A DNA stretch of 64,000 nt. Source: Stercorarius parasiticus. Taxonomy: Eukaryota; Chordata; Aves; Charadriiformes; Stercorariidae. Below the pieces are notes generated by a model. The model saw only the letters and a list, made by a program, of their open reading frames with translations. It was not told the origin of the DNA and did not search any database. The stretch lies in assembly GCA_013396915.1 (NCBI GenBank), contig VWZL01000111.1, positions 771,063 through 835,062 of the forward strand. Reading direction: 5' to 3'. The position numbers and the translations under genes are program-made. Each line of letters starts with the position of its first letter. Position 1 is the stretch's first letter. This document shows positions 48,601 through 60,989 of the stretch, piece after piece.

Positions 48601-48866
48601 CCCTTTTCCTCTCCATGGATCTTCTCCTTACCATCCTGGGTGGACAGTAGACTCCCAGAACAGCCCTGCTGTGAGTTAGGATGCTCATCTGAACCACTAC
48701 CACATTCACCCACTCTGGCATGGTGGTGTGTGCTGGTAAGCGTAGGTCTTAGCACAGGGGACCCAGCCAGGACCACATAGCACCCTGGAAGCAGCCAGCC
48801 TGGGGTGGGGGAAGGCTCTGCTCCTACTCCAAAAGTGCCCATATCCTCACACTGTGGGGCAGGTGG
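45681..48866. other. gene-free DNA, nothing recognised
   Basis: No exon supported. The block at 45890-46030 contains text such as GTTTCGTATTTATTTACAAC that also looks element-like. An A/T-rich patch at 46840-46885 has AAATAAATAAACC. An A9 run occurs near 46422. No transposon recognised. Confidence 0.45.
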
Positions 48867-48924
48867 ATCATGTGGACGTCACAGGTATCGTGTAGACCTC
48901 ACAAGTATCATGTGGCCTCACCAG
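48867..48924. repeat. 20-bp tandem repeat, about 3 units
   Basis: Units at 48867-48886, 48887-48906 and 48907-48924 follow ATCATGTGGACGTCACAGGT with substitutions. The last is shortened by two bases. The units share a GTG-CTCAC/GTCAC core. A local minisatellite with no coding reading supported. Confidence 0.85.
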
Positions 48925-51339
48925 AGAGGGATGATCAAAGGAGGTCCTCCTGCCTGGCACTGGGTCATGCCATGGGCTCCCTCTGCAGCAAGTTGCCCCT
49001 GCGGTCGGGTGGCCAGTGCAGCCCAGAATGCTCTGCCAGCACAAGCAATTCCTCCCAGGTCAAGGACCTGGCACGGTGGGGGGTGTCACTTACAGCCAGA
49101 CGTGGGTGGCACAAGCTGGAGGGGTTTAACTCATCTCAGAGGACTGGACCCCTTCCCGAGCAGCACAGAGCTCCTGAGTTCAGCTGGCTGCTGGGAGCAG
49201 GGGTGGGGGAACACAGCAAGGTGACAACCAGCCCCGGTGCTGGCTGTGCCCTGATGCCCCGAGCTGTGGCACAGGCAGAGCCAGGGTGCCAGGGCTGTCC
49301 TCCATCACAGCCCTTGGAGAGTGGTCCTGCAGCCAGGGAAGTGTTAAGCTTGCAGAAGGGAGATGCTTTTCCTGAGACAGTTATTTTGATGCTGCCTGCA
49401 ACTCTAAAATCAAGAGTCCATCCCTCCAGGGGTGCCTGTTGGATTTGAATCAAGCGCTGCTGACATGCAAGGGCGACTCATACCAGGGCATCATGCACAG
49501 TAGTGGCCTTCTGCAGATGGGTGACCAGTGCCCCGCAGCAAGGACAGCACCCAAACCTTGCCTTGCTGCCTCTCAGCAGGCCTGGTGCACACCCTGCTGC
49601 CTCGCCAGACTGCACCTCGTGATGGGGAAGCCCTCTGGCCTTAAAGAGATTCTTTTCCAAAAGAAGCAGAGCCTTGGTGTGCACTCTCTTACAGGTGAAA
49701 GAGACCCGGGGCTGGAGGCCAGGGCGGGATCCAGTCCCCATCATATCAGGGTCCTGTCTCAGCCCTCTCCAGCCAGGCTGGCTCTACCTGTCCTGGGCTC
49801 TGACCCCAGACATGGAGCCTGAGCCTGGCTGATGTGGATGTTTTGAAAGAGGGAGATGCCGCTTCCTAGAGGTCTTGAAGGGGGTGGGTGCCGAAAACGT
49901 GCCCACCCATCTGCACCACACTGCTGGCCCCTCAAAGCTCAGTGTGCTCGAGCATCTCCTGGGCAGGTCTAGGTGTGCTGAATCCAGCACACCGGAGGGT
50001 CCGGAAGGGAATCCAGGCACAGTGATCTGTGATCAAGGACAAACAAAGCTCAAGGCTTGTGCCGTTGTTCTCTCCCACGGTGGGGAGATGGACATCAGCA
50101 GGCCCTATCGGTGTCAGCAGGTCGCTCTCTTTCCAGTTAGAAATGAGTTGTTACACTGAAAATAATTGACCCTTAATGCCAGCTGCAGGGACCAGAGCAT
50201 GCATTGCCACAAGGTTACACTCCTTCCAATCCATCTGCTGTCCCTGTGCTGAGCACGGATGTCTCTCCTTCTCCCCCAGCCCCGAGCTCTCCTCTCAGCT
50301 TTCAGAGCCACCCTGGCTCCCGGGATGCGCATTTAGCCTTTCCCTTCTCCCACCACCTCCACTGCTCCATAAAGATGAACGAGGTCAGGGACAGGTGATA
50401 CGTCACCGCCTGTCCCTCTGTAATCCAGAAGGGACCTGGGACAAGGCTTAGCTACCCAATATCCATCAGCTCCTGGGGACATCACTCATTCTAACGTCGC
50501 AAAGGTGATGTTCTTCTCGCTTCATCTGAGCTATGGCTCCAGTGAAAGCACCAGGAGACCAGCGTTTCCAGGGAGAGTTACTGACAGCGATTGGGGGATG
50601 CTGCTGCACTTTGAGGGTCCTTGTCACATGCTGCCCCCAACTTGTGAGCCTTGTCAGGCTAAGAAATTTGGGTTCTCTCTGTCCTAAGTCTTTCCAAAAG
50701 GAGCTGCCCCATTCAAACATTTCAGCCATGTGGCTTGGGGAAGGTAAACAGCTCAGCAAACGGTACATTTATACAGTGGTATAAATGGGCTGGAGGAAAG
50801 TAATTCCTTTCCTTGTCTCTGATCCACTCGCTGGCCTTGATGGGGTCACTTCTCACCCCTGTGCCTCTATTTCTCCTCTGCCTCTCTGCCTTGTGCATGC
50901 AGTCTGCAGCCTCCTTGGAGAGAACAGGCCCTGGTTTGGGCTGAGGTACCTGATGCCTCAGGATGAGCAATAACCATGGCCGTTGCTGCACACTCAGGCT
51001 TTCCCCCAGCATACAGGCACTGAAGCTCTGCCTGGCCACCCATGTCCACAGCAGGTTTGGAGGCTGTGCCCATTCAGGGCCCCAGTAGGAGGCTGCCAGA
51101 TGCTTTTAGGGGTCTCTGAGCGCGGACTTGGTGGTGGACGTGGGAAGCCACAGCAAGGAGGTGGAGGCAGGACGGGCAGATGAAAAGCAGTTGCTGCTGG
51201 GGTGCAGCACGGCAAATGGCTGCCTTCCCCAGCAGCGTCTGTCTGAAGCTTTCAGGGAAGGGAAGTCACAAAGCTGGGAAAGGGAGGGAACTGAAAGCAA
51301 TACTGGAGAAGCCAGAATTCGTCTGCCCATGGAAATCTC
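48925..51339. other. gene-free DNA, nothing recognised
   Basis: Moderately GC-rich. The longest open frame (48870-49448, plus, 192 codons) overlaps other frames on both strands and has no domain. No repeat or RNA gene recognised. Confidence 0.5.
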
Positions 51340-52620
51340 CCTATAGCCATGGCAGGGTCTTGCTGTCCTCAATGCTTTCAGGGAGGGGGCGGCTACTCGG
51401 CCACGTTCCCACCCCACTCCCCTGCCTTTCCCTTATGGCACCGCTCTGTGGGGTCATTCAGACGGCGGATGGGCAGCGCGAGGCCAGGCTGGCAGCACGG
51501 GGCAGTGAGCGGGGCAGGTGCGTGTTCCAGGCTTTTGCAGGTGCAGGGCTATGCAGGCAATGCATCTGCCACGCTCGCCTCCATGCTCCCACCCCCCAGC
51601 CTCTCTCGCATGCTGGTCCCGTCTTCCCACTTCTCTGCTGCCTTTTTATCCTCAGTGCCTTCGCTCGATGGGAACATCCGACCGAGACACAGCAATGCAC
51701 TGCCATTTCCACCGGCATCGGTGGCACAGCAGGCACGAGGCAGCCCGGCCGCCAGCGCAAGGCGGGCTTCAGCCCGGTGGGGAGTGGGTAGTAGGACCAG
51801 CCCCGGCCAGGGGTAAGCCTGGGGCATGGCACGCTACAAAATTGACAGCAACCGGCTGCAGCAAAAGAAGGAAAGGCTGATTTACGCTCCCGCCGTCTCT
51901 GCGCTGCTTGGTTCCAGCAGAGCTAAAGTGATGGTTTTGCCTGTACTGGGCCCATCGCGGTGCAAGATCCTGCCAAAGTGCGAGAGGGATGTGAGGTGGA
52001 AAGCGTATCAGGGGTGGTATTGTCTACACGCAAATGCTCAACTTTATGTACTTTTAACTAGAGGTGTAACAGATGGTTGCATTTCGGTCCAAGCAGCGGA
52101 GAGCCATGCCCATTCCGGCTGGAGCCAATCAATCCCGCCACTCTGGGGAAAATGGCAAGCTGGGTTTGGAAGCGCGGCTGCCAGCAATCCAGAGGAAGGC
52201 TTTGCACAGGCGAACGTGGGCCGCTGCCATGTGAAACCAGGGAAACGGGATTAAAAAGACATCGAGGCAGACAGCAGAGCATGGCGCCGCGGGCCTTCCC
52301 CGGAGCAAATGGTGGGAGAGACGGCGAGCAGCCGGGGCTCAGCCTCCCACCGACCGGCTGCTCCTGCGTGCTGGCACAGGAAGGGGAAGGGAAAGGGGGT
52401 TGCTGGGGAGGGGAGAGAAGTTTTGTGGGGAGGGGGAGAAGGTTGTTCGCACGCGGTGGTGCCCAGGGGAGGGGCTGCCTGCGATGCTCTGCCTGCTCGC
52501 AATGCTCTGCCCGATCCCCTCACCTGCCTCCGCACCCCGCAGTGCTGTTTCTGTGTGGGATGGGGACTGTCCCCCACTGACACCGCTCCTGCCCTCCACA
52601 GCCCCACAGCTGGGGCAACA
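51340..52620. promoter_or_regulatory. GC-rich stretch with moderate CpG, possible weak CpG island
   Basis: GC-rich with CpG-containing words clustered in two parts, about 51390-51800 (GACGGCGGATGGGCAGCGCG) and 52250-52520 (GGCGCCGCGGGCC, CACGCGGTGG). CpG loss by deamination appears lower here than in the flanks. A run of overlapping open frames on both strands (up to 203 codons) is what high GC content produces and is not evidence of a gene. It could be a CpG island of an unannotated transcript; no start or splice structure is identifiable. Confidence 0.3.
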
Positions 52621-55429
52621 TCCCTCCTCTGAGCTCAGGTACCAGTGGGGATTAGGCACATGGGTCTGCAAACTCCATCTGTCTCTGCTCCTTGGGCGGC
52701 CCAGGGCACCACAGTGGAGGGTCTGGGGGAAGGAAAAGCCCTGTGGTGGGGAGATGGCCTCCCCCCAGCACAGCCCACACTGGGAGACCAGTGTAGGAAG
52801 TGTAGAGTGTCTGAGTTGGGCTAATTCAGGGGTGCACTTTAAGGTCTGGGGTCTAAGGAGGTGGGTGATGGAGAAAGATCATCCAGTGGTGGTTATGGGA
52901 AACTGAGCTGGGAGATTACAGCCAGGAGGAGTTTTTAACATAACAGATAATGAAGACCAGAGGGAAACAAGCATCATCACCTCTCTGTTTCTCAGGCTCC
53001 TCACCACCTAAAGCAATGGCAGATCATTGCTCACTTGCTGGGTAAGGTGCTGTATTTCCCACAAACCCCAAGAGGACTGGTTTATCCTTACGGAGTGAAG
53101 GGCTGGATAAGCAGGCGGGTTCTGCTGTCCCTTCCAGGTCCACATTGTGGGGTGAAATATCTGCATCACACCTTCCCCGAGCATCTCCCCGAACCATATG
53201 GGCATTTCTGCCTTCGGGGCACCTAGATTTGCTCCCTACATAGTTCACCCTTCAACAGCAAGGATCATTAGAAACACACCTTTGTCCTTTTTTCTTAATA
53301 TAGGTTCATATTGAGAGAGAAGGATAGACAGACCAACAGAGGTAAAATTTCCCTGTACCCCTTACCTCCTGCTAGTGAACCTGCAAGGCCGAAGCACCGT
53401 GGGAGCAGATACGGTTGGAGGCAGCCAACAGCCGAGCCCGTGGTTCATTTGGGAGGTGCTCAGCAGACACCCAGGGTTTGGGAGGTGCCCCTTTGGATGC
53501 AGCCGTGGGGGCTGCGCATTACAGCAGTACAGATCGTCGGATCGGGAACTGCAATGGGAGGTCACAGGAAAGAAACTGATTTTGTTTAATGGCTTCTGGA
53601 GACCGAGGGATTTTGGAAAATCACTAGAATTATGGGTCCTGGCAGGAAACCCGTGCTCCGTTTCAGTGCTGTCAACGCCAAGCAGCCAAAAAACCTGGGA
53701 AGCAGGTTCAAAATCATGAGAGAATGCTTAAACCAATGAAAAAAAAAAAGTGTGGTTTATCTTTGTCCCTTGCCCTAGGCGGTTTGTCCATAACATCTGC
53801 TCATCTTCAAGGGTACCTTTGTCACCACAAAACTCAGGTGAGAAAACCCACACGTGCAAGCTGAACTGCCACCAAGGTTTTGAGTGAGACATTAAAAACT
53901 TGGAAAAATACAGTGAAGCAACGATACTGGGTGACCCAGGGAGTCTGCCCAGCAGGGCAACGGGCAGCCCTTAGGGCTTAAGTCCTAGAGGACTGTTTAG
54001 GGGGAGGTGTCTGCATCAAGGACACTTTGGTCCTGCCTGTCACTGGCACCATTCACCAGTCCAAAAGTTGCATGCGTATGACTGAGACAGAAATGCATCC
54101 CAGCGAGGCGTCAGGGAGACTGCAGGCAGCCTTCTGCAATTAAAATGAAGTATTTCAAGCAAGTCTGGCTCTTTCTTTACTCCTATCACATTGCAAAAGC
54201 CTCAAGAAGTGTCTCTCCAGGGGCTTCCTCCCCAGCCTGGCAGGGCTGGTGCCCCCCACGGTGCCATCGAGCCTCTCACATCACCCCCACAGTGATGGGG
54301 GGTTTAACCCATTTCAAAGACCTGTTCTCGCTCACCCCTGCACCTCTGCATTCTCTCTCATAGTTGCGTTCCCAGGTACCGCTCAGCAGATGTTTATGGT
54401 GCTTTTGTAAAACATTTACACTTTTTGGAGCTTACCAAGCTCTCTCTGTCTCGCAGGTGCTCTTGTCTGGAGAATGCAATGTCATGAAATGACTGCTCTG
54501 ACAGCAGGCGTGTCCTCCCTCCCCTAGCTCCTCTCCCTATCCAACACACAGGGTGACATGTCTAGAGAGACCAAGAAAAGCCTTGTGGAGTCTGAGGACA
54601 CTTGTCCTTATGCTTCTGCTATAACCCCTATCATTCCCAAGGCATGACAATTTCATAGCAGGGCCCAAAAGTCCCTTGGATGTTTCATCTGCATCCAAAT
54701 TCCTTGGATGTTTCATTTTATATCTGCAAAGCCCTCCCGGCCCTGGGAAGGTGGCGTACACAAAGGCACCAAAACCTGGGTGGGAAAAGGAGCAAACGCA
54801 GAGCGTTGCAGCACATGATGGGGCCAGGCTGAGGACAGTCTCTCGTCCTGTCAGCGCTGCCTTGGGTGCTGCCAGTGGATGCTCTCCACCTTTGTTCAAT
54901 GCACTGATGCCCAGCTTAGGTCCATCCCAAGAGAGTATGTGTGAGCCTCAAGCTCCTGGTCTGCTTTGCCCAGACTCCTCAGGACACTCTGGAGATTTTG
55001 GCCGACTGGGATGAGCTCTGTGCCACACTGTTTCTGTTTCACCCCTGCAGCCCCAGTAGCCAACCCTTCACATTCACAGTCATCTTCCTTCATACATCAG
55101 CCAATCCCATGCATCAGCCAGGCATCTTCTTCCAATTCATCCTGGTGGCCCAACATCTTCCCCAGGTGTTTGCCCAACTAAGGACACCACAGATCTCCCC
55201 ACTGCCCACCACACCACGAATGTCATTCTCTCTCTGAGGTACATCTTGGCTTTTCTTGGTCTTCTCCATCAGCTGCTCAGTCCTGAACGATAGGAGATTC
55301 ACCTCTCCCACAGTCAGCTCCGTGTTTCCAGGCTGACAGGCTTTACCAAGGACTATGGATGTCTGTGCTGTCAGACAGGCTGAGGAGTGGGTGAGCCGGG
55401 ATTAGCTGTGTGTCGCCTCTTCCTGAACA
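52621..55429. other. gene-free DNA, nothing recognised
   Basis: No exon, RNA gene or transposon supported. The word CCTTGGATGTTTCAT occurs twice near 54673 and 54701, a small local duplication. An A10 run occurs at 53739. Confidence 0.5.
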
Positions 55430-55620
55430 AGTGCGAGCGGACGTGGAGTTATCAGGTGGCAGATTCATAACAAATGAAAGGAAGATCTTATCTGCATAGC
55501 TTGTAGATTAGCCGTGAAACTCATTGCGCCAGGATATCATGGATGCCGAAAGATTATATGGGTTGAACAAGTGGTTAGACACGTTCGTGGAAGAACAATA
55601 TATCTGCAGCTATAAAACAC
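55430..55620. promoter_or_regulatory. candidate regulatory block with E-box and GATA-type words
   Basis: Complex, non-repetitive text with AGTTATCAGGTGG (55447-55459, a GATA-like core next to a CAGGTG E-box), GATCTTATCTGCAT (55485-55498, GATA type), TAGATTAGCC and GAACAATATATC. The composition differs from the flanks. Selected by eye. Confidence 0.3.
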
Positions 55621-55724
55621 AAAGGTATCACTTCTGGCTCAGGACTCTCTGAACCACAAACTGCCAGGGGCTGGGAAAGTATCCCAGGGAAGCGTGCCAT
55701 ATACTTCCTAATGTTTGTATTACA

Positions 55725-55744
55725 ATAATATAATGTAATATTAT
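55725..55744. repeat. A/T-rich inverted repeat
   Basis: Arms ATAATAT (55725-55731) and ATATTAT (55738-55744) with a six-base loop inside a longer A/T-rich run (55712-55770). A small potential hairpin or cruciform, with no gene nearby to suggest a terminator-like role. Confidence 0.6.
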
Positions 55745-55999
55745 AGTGATAATAATATACTATATAATTGGGTCTTTTGCTCTCTCAGGACATCCACCAC
55801 CAGGCAGCGGTGAAGCCGGGATACGGGGCTAGACAGACCTTCAATAGACCCTATATGGCCTTTCTCAGCCTCTTGTATATGGTGACAATATAGATCAGGG
55901 CCAGGCTGATTGCCGTTAGCAACTCCTGCAAATGCATAGCGCTCACATCACTGAACTGCCTCGTTGTTCTTCAAAGGAGACGGGCAGGGATAAAGCCCC

Positions 56000-56260
56000 T
56001 GATTCTGAGAGGGTTCATCTGCTTGTCAAAATCCTGTTTCTGCCGGGGAGAAGCGTGGTGTTAAGCTGCGTGTTTGACTGAGCTCTGGGTCTAAAACCAG
56101 ATCTGATGATTTCTGAGTGAGTGTTGGCTTGGGTGTGGATATCTGCATCTTCCATGGAAAGTTATCGATTAGAGAAAGACATTCATCTGAAAATACCTTT
56201 TTGTTCCTCAGGAATAGGTACTTTTCCATCGCTCATCTCCTCTCACCTGATGCAATAACA
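56000..56260. promoter_or_regulatory. candidate regulatory block
   Basis: Non-repetitive text with ATCTGATGATTTCTGAGTG (56100-56118), GGATATCTGCATCTTCCATGG and GTTATCGATTAGAG (56161-56174). Element-like in appearance, without repeat or coding explanation. Not tested by alignment. Confidence 0.25.
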
Positions 56261-58724
56261 TTGACTTTTCACAGCTGATTTGCATTATCCCCTCAGCACC
56301 CCCTGAAGCAGCACCGTCTCCTGTGCTCCTGGTCCATGGAGAACCACTCCCATTCCTGGCACAGCCAGATGCCATCACATGTAGGTCTCAGACGCTACCC
56401 TGCTCCATCTCCATGAGTAAGTATAGACCCTCTGCCCCCATCCGCCGGCCTGTAAAGCAGAACAAGCCTGGCTTACCTCCTGCAGGCATTTCTGGGACTG
56501 AACCAGCAGTTTTGGGGCAGGAGAGCATCACGGGCTTGACAAAAGCTGGTCCTGGTTCAGAAAGCAACCGTGACTGCATTCCCATCAGTGTCCTGCCCCC
56601 ATCACCTTCACACCTACCTCTGCCAAAACTCCCTCCTGGGACAGAGACCTGGGGATGGGGGTCAGATTTGACCCCTCCAATAGCAGGGGAAAGTTTGGGG
56701 GAGAAAAAGCAAAGCTTATTTTCCATTCAAATAAAACTAATAATAAAACCAGGGAACGACAATGCTGGAAATATGCTAAGTAAGCAAAAATCTGGCTAAA
56801 CAGAAGTTTTCCACGAGGCATCGGGAAATCTCTGAATTGCCATGAGTGCCTTATTTAGTGGTGTGTGTGCTTTTTGTCCACACAAGTTCCAGTCACTGCA
56901 ACCATCAAACATTTTTTAATAGGAGCATTAACTTAAGAATAGCTAACAGTAATATTCCTAGCTGTGTGGAAACAGCATTTTATTAAATGCTTCACACAGA
57001 TTTTGTATAATAAAGATGAATATATTATATCCTCTGCCTCCCCCAGAGTGAAACAATAATAGGAAAATAAAAAAAAAAGCCAATAAAGTGAAACATAAAT
57101 AGAACATAATGGGACTAGTAGCGAACTGAACTGACTATATAACATCTGCTATTGTTTGCCTGGCAAACGCAAACAAGGGGAGAAACCGAGAAAGATTTGA
57201 ACAGCCCTAACCTCTTTCCCCTCTGCTGCAAGAAAGGAGCACAGATATCCCAAGCAGGTCTGTTTCAGAGCTGTCGGAACAGTGCAAGCCAAGACTTGCA
57301 AATTTGTCCTTAAACAAATGTGTCAAATTCGCAGATCTTCTGTGCATGGAGAAATTTTCGCAAGTCTTTTGATGCCAGCCAGTTTATGCGTGAAAATATT
57401 CCTGGGTCTGGAGAGTTCTCGATATGAACATTCATTTGTTTAAAAGCTTGGATTTTGCCGTGTTGCTTGCCCCTCGCTATTCTCCAGTTTCTGAAGTCCG
57501 GTCACCCTGTCAGCTGAGCCGAAACAAAGCCATGGGAGCCGGGCAACAAATCCTGCCAACTGAAGAGGTATGGAAAGAGACGACATCTATGGGCAAGGCC
57601 TCAGCTGGCTCCTGTATATCATAACCAGGGAGCAGTTGCCCGTATCCAGGACCTTTGGAGAAATCAGGATAACTAAGGGATCACACTGTGAACAGAGGGG
57701 GGGAAAAAAAGGAGGAGGGATTTTTGCCAGGCAGCTCCTTTGAAGGTAGAGGTCTGGCCGGCCCACAGGTGCTCTCAACCCAGGGCTCCGCATCTGCAAA
57801 ATGCAATCTGGGTTTGTGACCAAACTTAAATCATAGCCGTCCTGATAACAAACTGATAACAGAACTGGCTAGAAGCTGGGGGAAGGAAAGAAGAGCTAAA
57901 TGCCTATGAAAGTCATTTTCTCTTTTATTTGTTATCTTGCTTGTAATGATCACACCATGTTTCCTATCTATTTTTACAGTAAGTTGTATGCTGATCTCTA
58001 GAGGCCCCTGGATGACTTATTATTAACGATGTCTTCTTATTATGGACGGTGATTTATTATCAGAATGATTCTATTTGTACTGTGTATGTTGTTCTGCTGC
58101 CAGCACAAAGCTCTTACCATCTTCAGAGCAAAAGGTCATGTTCTTGCAGCACGATGTGCCCAGCTGAGTCTGTGGGGCTGCAGGTTACACACACACACAG
58201 GCCAAAAGGGCAAAGAGAAGAGTGGTCCCGCTGCACCCACAGCACTGACACTGCTCCATCGCCGTGGGGTCCACGGGTGCTCCTTCTCCCGCTGCTGGAC
58301 TTCACTCTTCCTTACCCTGTATCCCCTTTACGTAATGAGGTCAACATTTAAGGACCCGTATACACCCCAAAAGATCACAGGTCCTGTAATTTACCTTGCA
58401 TTTTCTGTCAACAAGTGTTTAACCTTAGGAAACTGAAATCGCTTTTCTACCCTGTCCTGGAATTCATCTACTCCGAGGCTCACGGACTCTCTCTGCCTAT
58501 AATAAGGGACCATCTAGAGTTTGGCAATAGGTTTGCAGGGCACAGGAGACTTTCAACACACATTTCTTTGCTGAGACTGAAAGAAGCAGCAGGAACGGGT
58601 ACACAGCTTTCCAAGCAGAAAATCACAGTATTTAAAGTGCAGGAGAGGGGCTGCTCCGGTAAGGTCGACTCGTGGTTTGGGATAGACCGAAGTAGCCCCT
58701 CCACGGCTGCTTTCCCATCTGCAA
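56261..58724. other. gene-free DNA with A/T-rich stretches
   Basis: No exon supported. A/T-rich parts at 56900-57130 and 57870-58080 include TTATTATTAACGATG and TTATTATGGACGG words and could contain further conserved elements. A short (AC)n tract lies at 58187-58199. Open frames are short. Confidence 0.45.
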
Positions 58725-59000
58725 AGCAGCGGTGAGCCCCGGTGCCTGTCCGTCCGTCCGCCCCCACTCCCTGCGCGTTCGGCGCCCTCCCTCTAGCGGC
58801 TGCTGCCCCGCCGGCGCCTCCGCCGCTCCCCCCAGCCAGGGACCCCTTCGGGGCCTGGGCATCGAGCCTTATTTTTCCATACCCGGCCTCGCAAGACTTC
58901 AATCCGCATTCGCCACAGGCCTTTCAAACCAGCCACAGCCTCTCCCGAGGGTGAGGGATGCCCGCACCAGCCGGCCCCTTTGCGCACCCCGGACTGAGTT
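58725..59000. promoter_or_regulatory. small CpG-rich patch with a CTCF-like motif
   Basis: Abrupt CpG-rich segment (GTCCGTCCGTCCGCC, TGCGCGTTCGGCGCC, CCGCCGGCGCCTCCGCCG) in A/T-richer surroundings. On the minus strand CCGCTAGAGGGA (58788-58799) matches the CTCF core CCRSYAGRKGGC at eleven of twelve positions. It could be a small CpG island or an insulator-type site. A short (AC)n follows at 59053-59066. No transcript structure can be seen. Confidence 0.4.
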
Positions 59001-60589
59001 ATTTCCCCTGTTTGTGGTTATAATAACACCCTTTATGCGTCTTGCTCACACTCCACACACACACACCTCTTAGCTCTTACTAAGGAACACTGGTAGATCC
59101 TCGTTAAGTTGTAATGCTAACGATGGCAGATGCGGGGAACCTGACTGGTTTTGTCCTATACAAGCAGAACCCAGACCCATGTGTTGCTGCATATTTGGCA
59201 TTAGCAAAGACCTGCTTTCCACACCTGTAAAAAGCAGCAGAACTAAATAGACCCTGAGGAGATTTCAAGCAGAAAAATGGGAGAAATCTTGAGGCTGTTC
59301 ACTACACATGCTTTACTTGGTGCGCAGACAAAAAGCCTAGGCAGTAAAGTTCCACCATCGCAAGTGATCATACATCAGCTGGAAAAGAGCCCTGGGTGCT
59401 AGTCAGGAGGACGTGGGAACTTGGTGCCACAAGATGTCACAAACCAAACAAAACAGAGAAGGGAAATGGACCGGGGCCAGGACACTCAGAGGTGAAATCA
59501 CTAAAGATGAGGCATTTTTGGATCGATATTAAACCTCAGAGTTCAGGGTCTGAATCATTTCCTAAAGAGCAGGAATTAGGGAAATGCCTAACAGGAGAGA
59601 GATATTTTTTTTTTAAGCCCAGCCTCCTGCAGGAAGCTCTTCTCTCTCTGTCTGCGTTGTACTGGCATGCAGCACTGGAGACAGGGAGACAGCCTGATCC
59701 GACAGCGATCGGTACAGAAATGCTGTAAGCTGACAGCAGCTATTACGCAGGATGGGAAATGCCAGCCACCAATACAGGATGCTAAAAGTACCCATAGAAA
59801 GAGTCATGCCTGATCCAAGCCTGTCCGAGGAATGTGTCTAAGGTTCCCGGAGCGGAATGCAGAATAAAATAAACAGAGGTATAAAGCATCCCATCAGAGG
59901 TGTCTGCTGGCAGTGACCAAGCTGTTGGGGAAAGATCACTTTTCGAGGCAGGTCTGAGACGGGCCCCAAGCAGGACACAGAGAGCAGCTTGGCACAAGAG
60001 AGCGGTGCAGTGGGGCCCTGAGTCCAGCAGCAATGGTGGGAGAGGCTTGAGAACCAGCTGGTGAACCCCAGCCATGGATGGAGGCCACAGAAGTGCAAGA
60101 GTATAGCCCTGCCTTTGGTGATAGAAGCAGGGGAATAGAGAAGAGGAAAGCTGGAATTGCCTGCTAGGTCTAGGGGGGGGTGTCTGCTGGTAAATGGTGC
60201 TGCGGTTTGGAAGGAAAAGAATGAGGGTCTTGCAAACTTACCTCACATGTAAGTTCAAAGACAAGTGAACTGCTGTTCGATTCTGCCTCTAGCTGTTACC
60301 CCTTCGTAACAGGACCTGAGAGCGACAAGGGGAACAAACACAGCAAGCCAAACATGAAGGGATGGATTTTAGGGACATTTTTCTTTGCAGCAGCAGTTGT
60401 CTGAGCTTGGAGAGAGGTCCCACGAGGTCAGAAAGAGTAGGATGCAAAAAAGGAGGGATGGAAAAACAGGAGCACTGAAAGAAAGAAGTGAGAGGTAGGG
60501 AGGAGCAGCCTCACAGCACTCAAAGTTGGAAGATATCACAGCCAAACTCTGGTTTCGCATCTCGGTGCTGCTTTTGCAAGGGGTGGAAA
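59001..60589. other. gene-free DNA, nothing recognised
   Basis: No exon, RNA gene or transposon supported. A T10 run at about 59606 and a G9 run at 60172-60180 are the only low-complexity features. Confidence 0.5.
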
Positions 60590-60860
60590 TATTAGTTTTT
60601 AATTAATTTTCTTATTGCAGTTGCTGGAAGGGGAGGAGGGAGGGGGATCACCTTCAAAAAAAAATACAAATAACTGCTTTAACAGGAAACTTTTGCTGCT
60701 GTAATTTATTGGAAGGCGAAATGAGCTCCGATTACATTATCCACCCGCACTGTGCCGGCAACGCGTACTTCGGATATTGCGCTATAATCCAATGACTGCT
60801 CCTGAATTATTAACACCAAGTTGTTATTAGAAGAAGTTGCCTGGCTTATTTCTGCCATTC
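60590..60860. promoter_or_regulatory. candidate conserved-type element upstream of the CpG domain
   Basis: Dense, non-repetitive homeodomain-type text directly before the large CpG-rich domain: TTTTTAATTAATTTTC (60595-60610), GTAATTTATTGG (60701-60712), CCGATTACATTATCC (60728-60742), GCTATAATCCAATGACTGC (60781-60799) and GAATTATTAACACC. It also retains CpGs (GGCAACGCGTACTTCGG). In appearance this is the strongest candidate element in the window. It probably belongs to the gene that owns the CpG domain. No alignment was possible. Confidence 0.4.
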
Positions 60861-60989
60861 TCCCCCCCACTCCCTTTATTAAGTTTCAATTGATTCCCCA
60901 CACCTCCTTCTGCTCCCCAAAAATGAGCCCTCGCCTCCCTGGCTCCTTCATAGCTGCCACAAACATTACTTGCATTTGGCAGCCTGGTG

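Noticed and set aside
48870..49448. 192-codon plus-strand frame
   Set aside because: Its start lies in the 20-bp tandem repeat, and the translation has no recognisable domain.
51180..51791. 203-codon plus-strand frame
   Set aside because: Overlaps other long frames on both strands in GC-rich DNA, with no domain or codon signature visible.
19658..60740. Shared 12-mer GATTACATTATC in the blocks at 19.6 kb and 60.7 kb
   Set aside because: A window of this size is expected to contain many shared 12-mers by chance, so it is not evidence of a common element.
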